A DNA stretch of 6,727 nt from Cytophagales bacterium (GTDB lineage Bacteria; Bacteroidota; Bacteroidia; Cytophagales; ES-bin-26), in contig JACMKY010000117.1 of assembly GCA_014379925.1 (NCBI GenBank), forward strand, positions 1 through 6,727, in the 5' to 3' direction. The notes under the pieces are model-generated. The model saw only the letters and a list, made by a program, of their open reading frames with translations. It was not told where the DNA came from and did not search any database. The translations under genes were made by a program, and so were the position numbers. Within the stretch, counting starts at the first letter, position 1. Every line of letters starts with the position of its first letter. Below are positions 6,671 to 6,727 of this stretch, one piece after another.

Positions 6671-6727
6671 TTTCATCCTGATCACCCTTCATCTCCTACC
6701 TCCCAGTTCAGACATGCTTCAAAACTA
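6671..6727. repeat. Right arm of long inverted repeat (reaches window edge)
   Basis: All 57 nt match the left arm in reverse complement once one 30-nt unit is left out. The arm ends at the window edge, so the full length of the similarity is unknown and may extend into the coding sequence of the divergent gene. Confidence 0.92.
6714..6727 (+). CDS. Start of a divergent FtsX/MacB-like permease gene (cut by window edge)
   Basis: ATG at 6714 opens M-L-Q-N followed by TA, identical at DNA level to the first codons of the permease starting at 6492 on the other strand (MLQNYL). The leader in front is also the same apart from the number of 30-nt units. By this identity it should be another FtsX-like permease of the same family, transcribed to the right. 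Only four full codons are visible, so the family call rests on the repeat and not on protein evidence. Confidence 0.65.

Noticed and set aside
1..6727. CRISPR array, tRNA, rRNA, transposase or toxin-antitoxin pair
   Set aside because: No regularly spaced repeat set, no tRNA-like fold, and no ORF with such domains could be seen.

Overview
The window looks like chromosomal DNA of a Bacteroidota bacterium, most likely Cytophagales (Spirosomaceae-like). The grounds are several paralogous MacB/FtsX-type permeases of about 800 residues that start MLxNY and end NPVxSLRNE, a Uma2-family protein with a YELERGKP-type N-terminus, no clear Shine-Dalgarno sequences, and one candidate promoter of the Bacteroidota TTTG / TAnnTTTG type. 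The lineage is inferred from family resemblance and was not tested by a search.

Layout, left to right: (1) positions 1-822, minus strand, the N-terminal 274 codons of an FtsX-like ABC permease whose 3' end lies beyond the left edge; (2) 823-956, a short divergent control region; (3) 957-1430, plus strand, a Uma2-family (PD-(D/E)XK-like) protein with a GTG start; (4) 1431-1613, a convergent intergenic spacer holding a TGATT periodic repeat and an 11-bp inverted repeat placed next to both stop codons; (5) 1614-4034 and (6) 4096-6492, two complete minus-strand FtsX-like permeases 61 nt apart, probably co-transcribed with the 4096-6492 gene first; (7) 6493-6713, a divergent intergenic region with a 30-nt tandem repeat and a long inverted repeat; (8) 6714-6727, the first codons (M-L-Q-N) of a further permease-like gene on the plus strand, cut by the right edge.

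All permeases lack a nucleotide-binding domain, so they need an ABC ATPase encoded elsewhere. Each full-length protein holds two MacB-like halves (one membrane helix, an extracytoplasmic domain, three membrane helices), so one chain could supply both halves of a MacB/LolCE-type transporter or mechanotransmission complex. The substrate cannot be read from the sequence.

The gene content is ordinary for this group and I do not see a clearly new multi-gene defence or biosynthetic system. The most unusual structure is at the right end. Two divergent permease genes start inside arms of an inverted repeat that are identical over 57 nt except for one 30-nt repeat unit, which points to a recent duplication, gene conversion or inversion.
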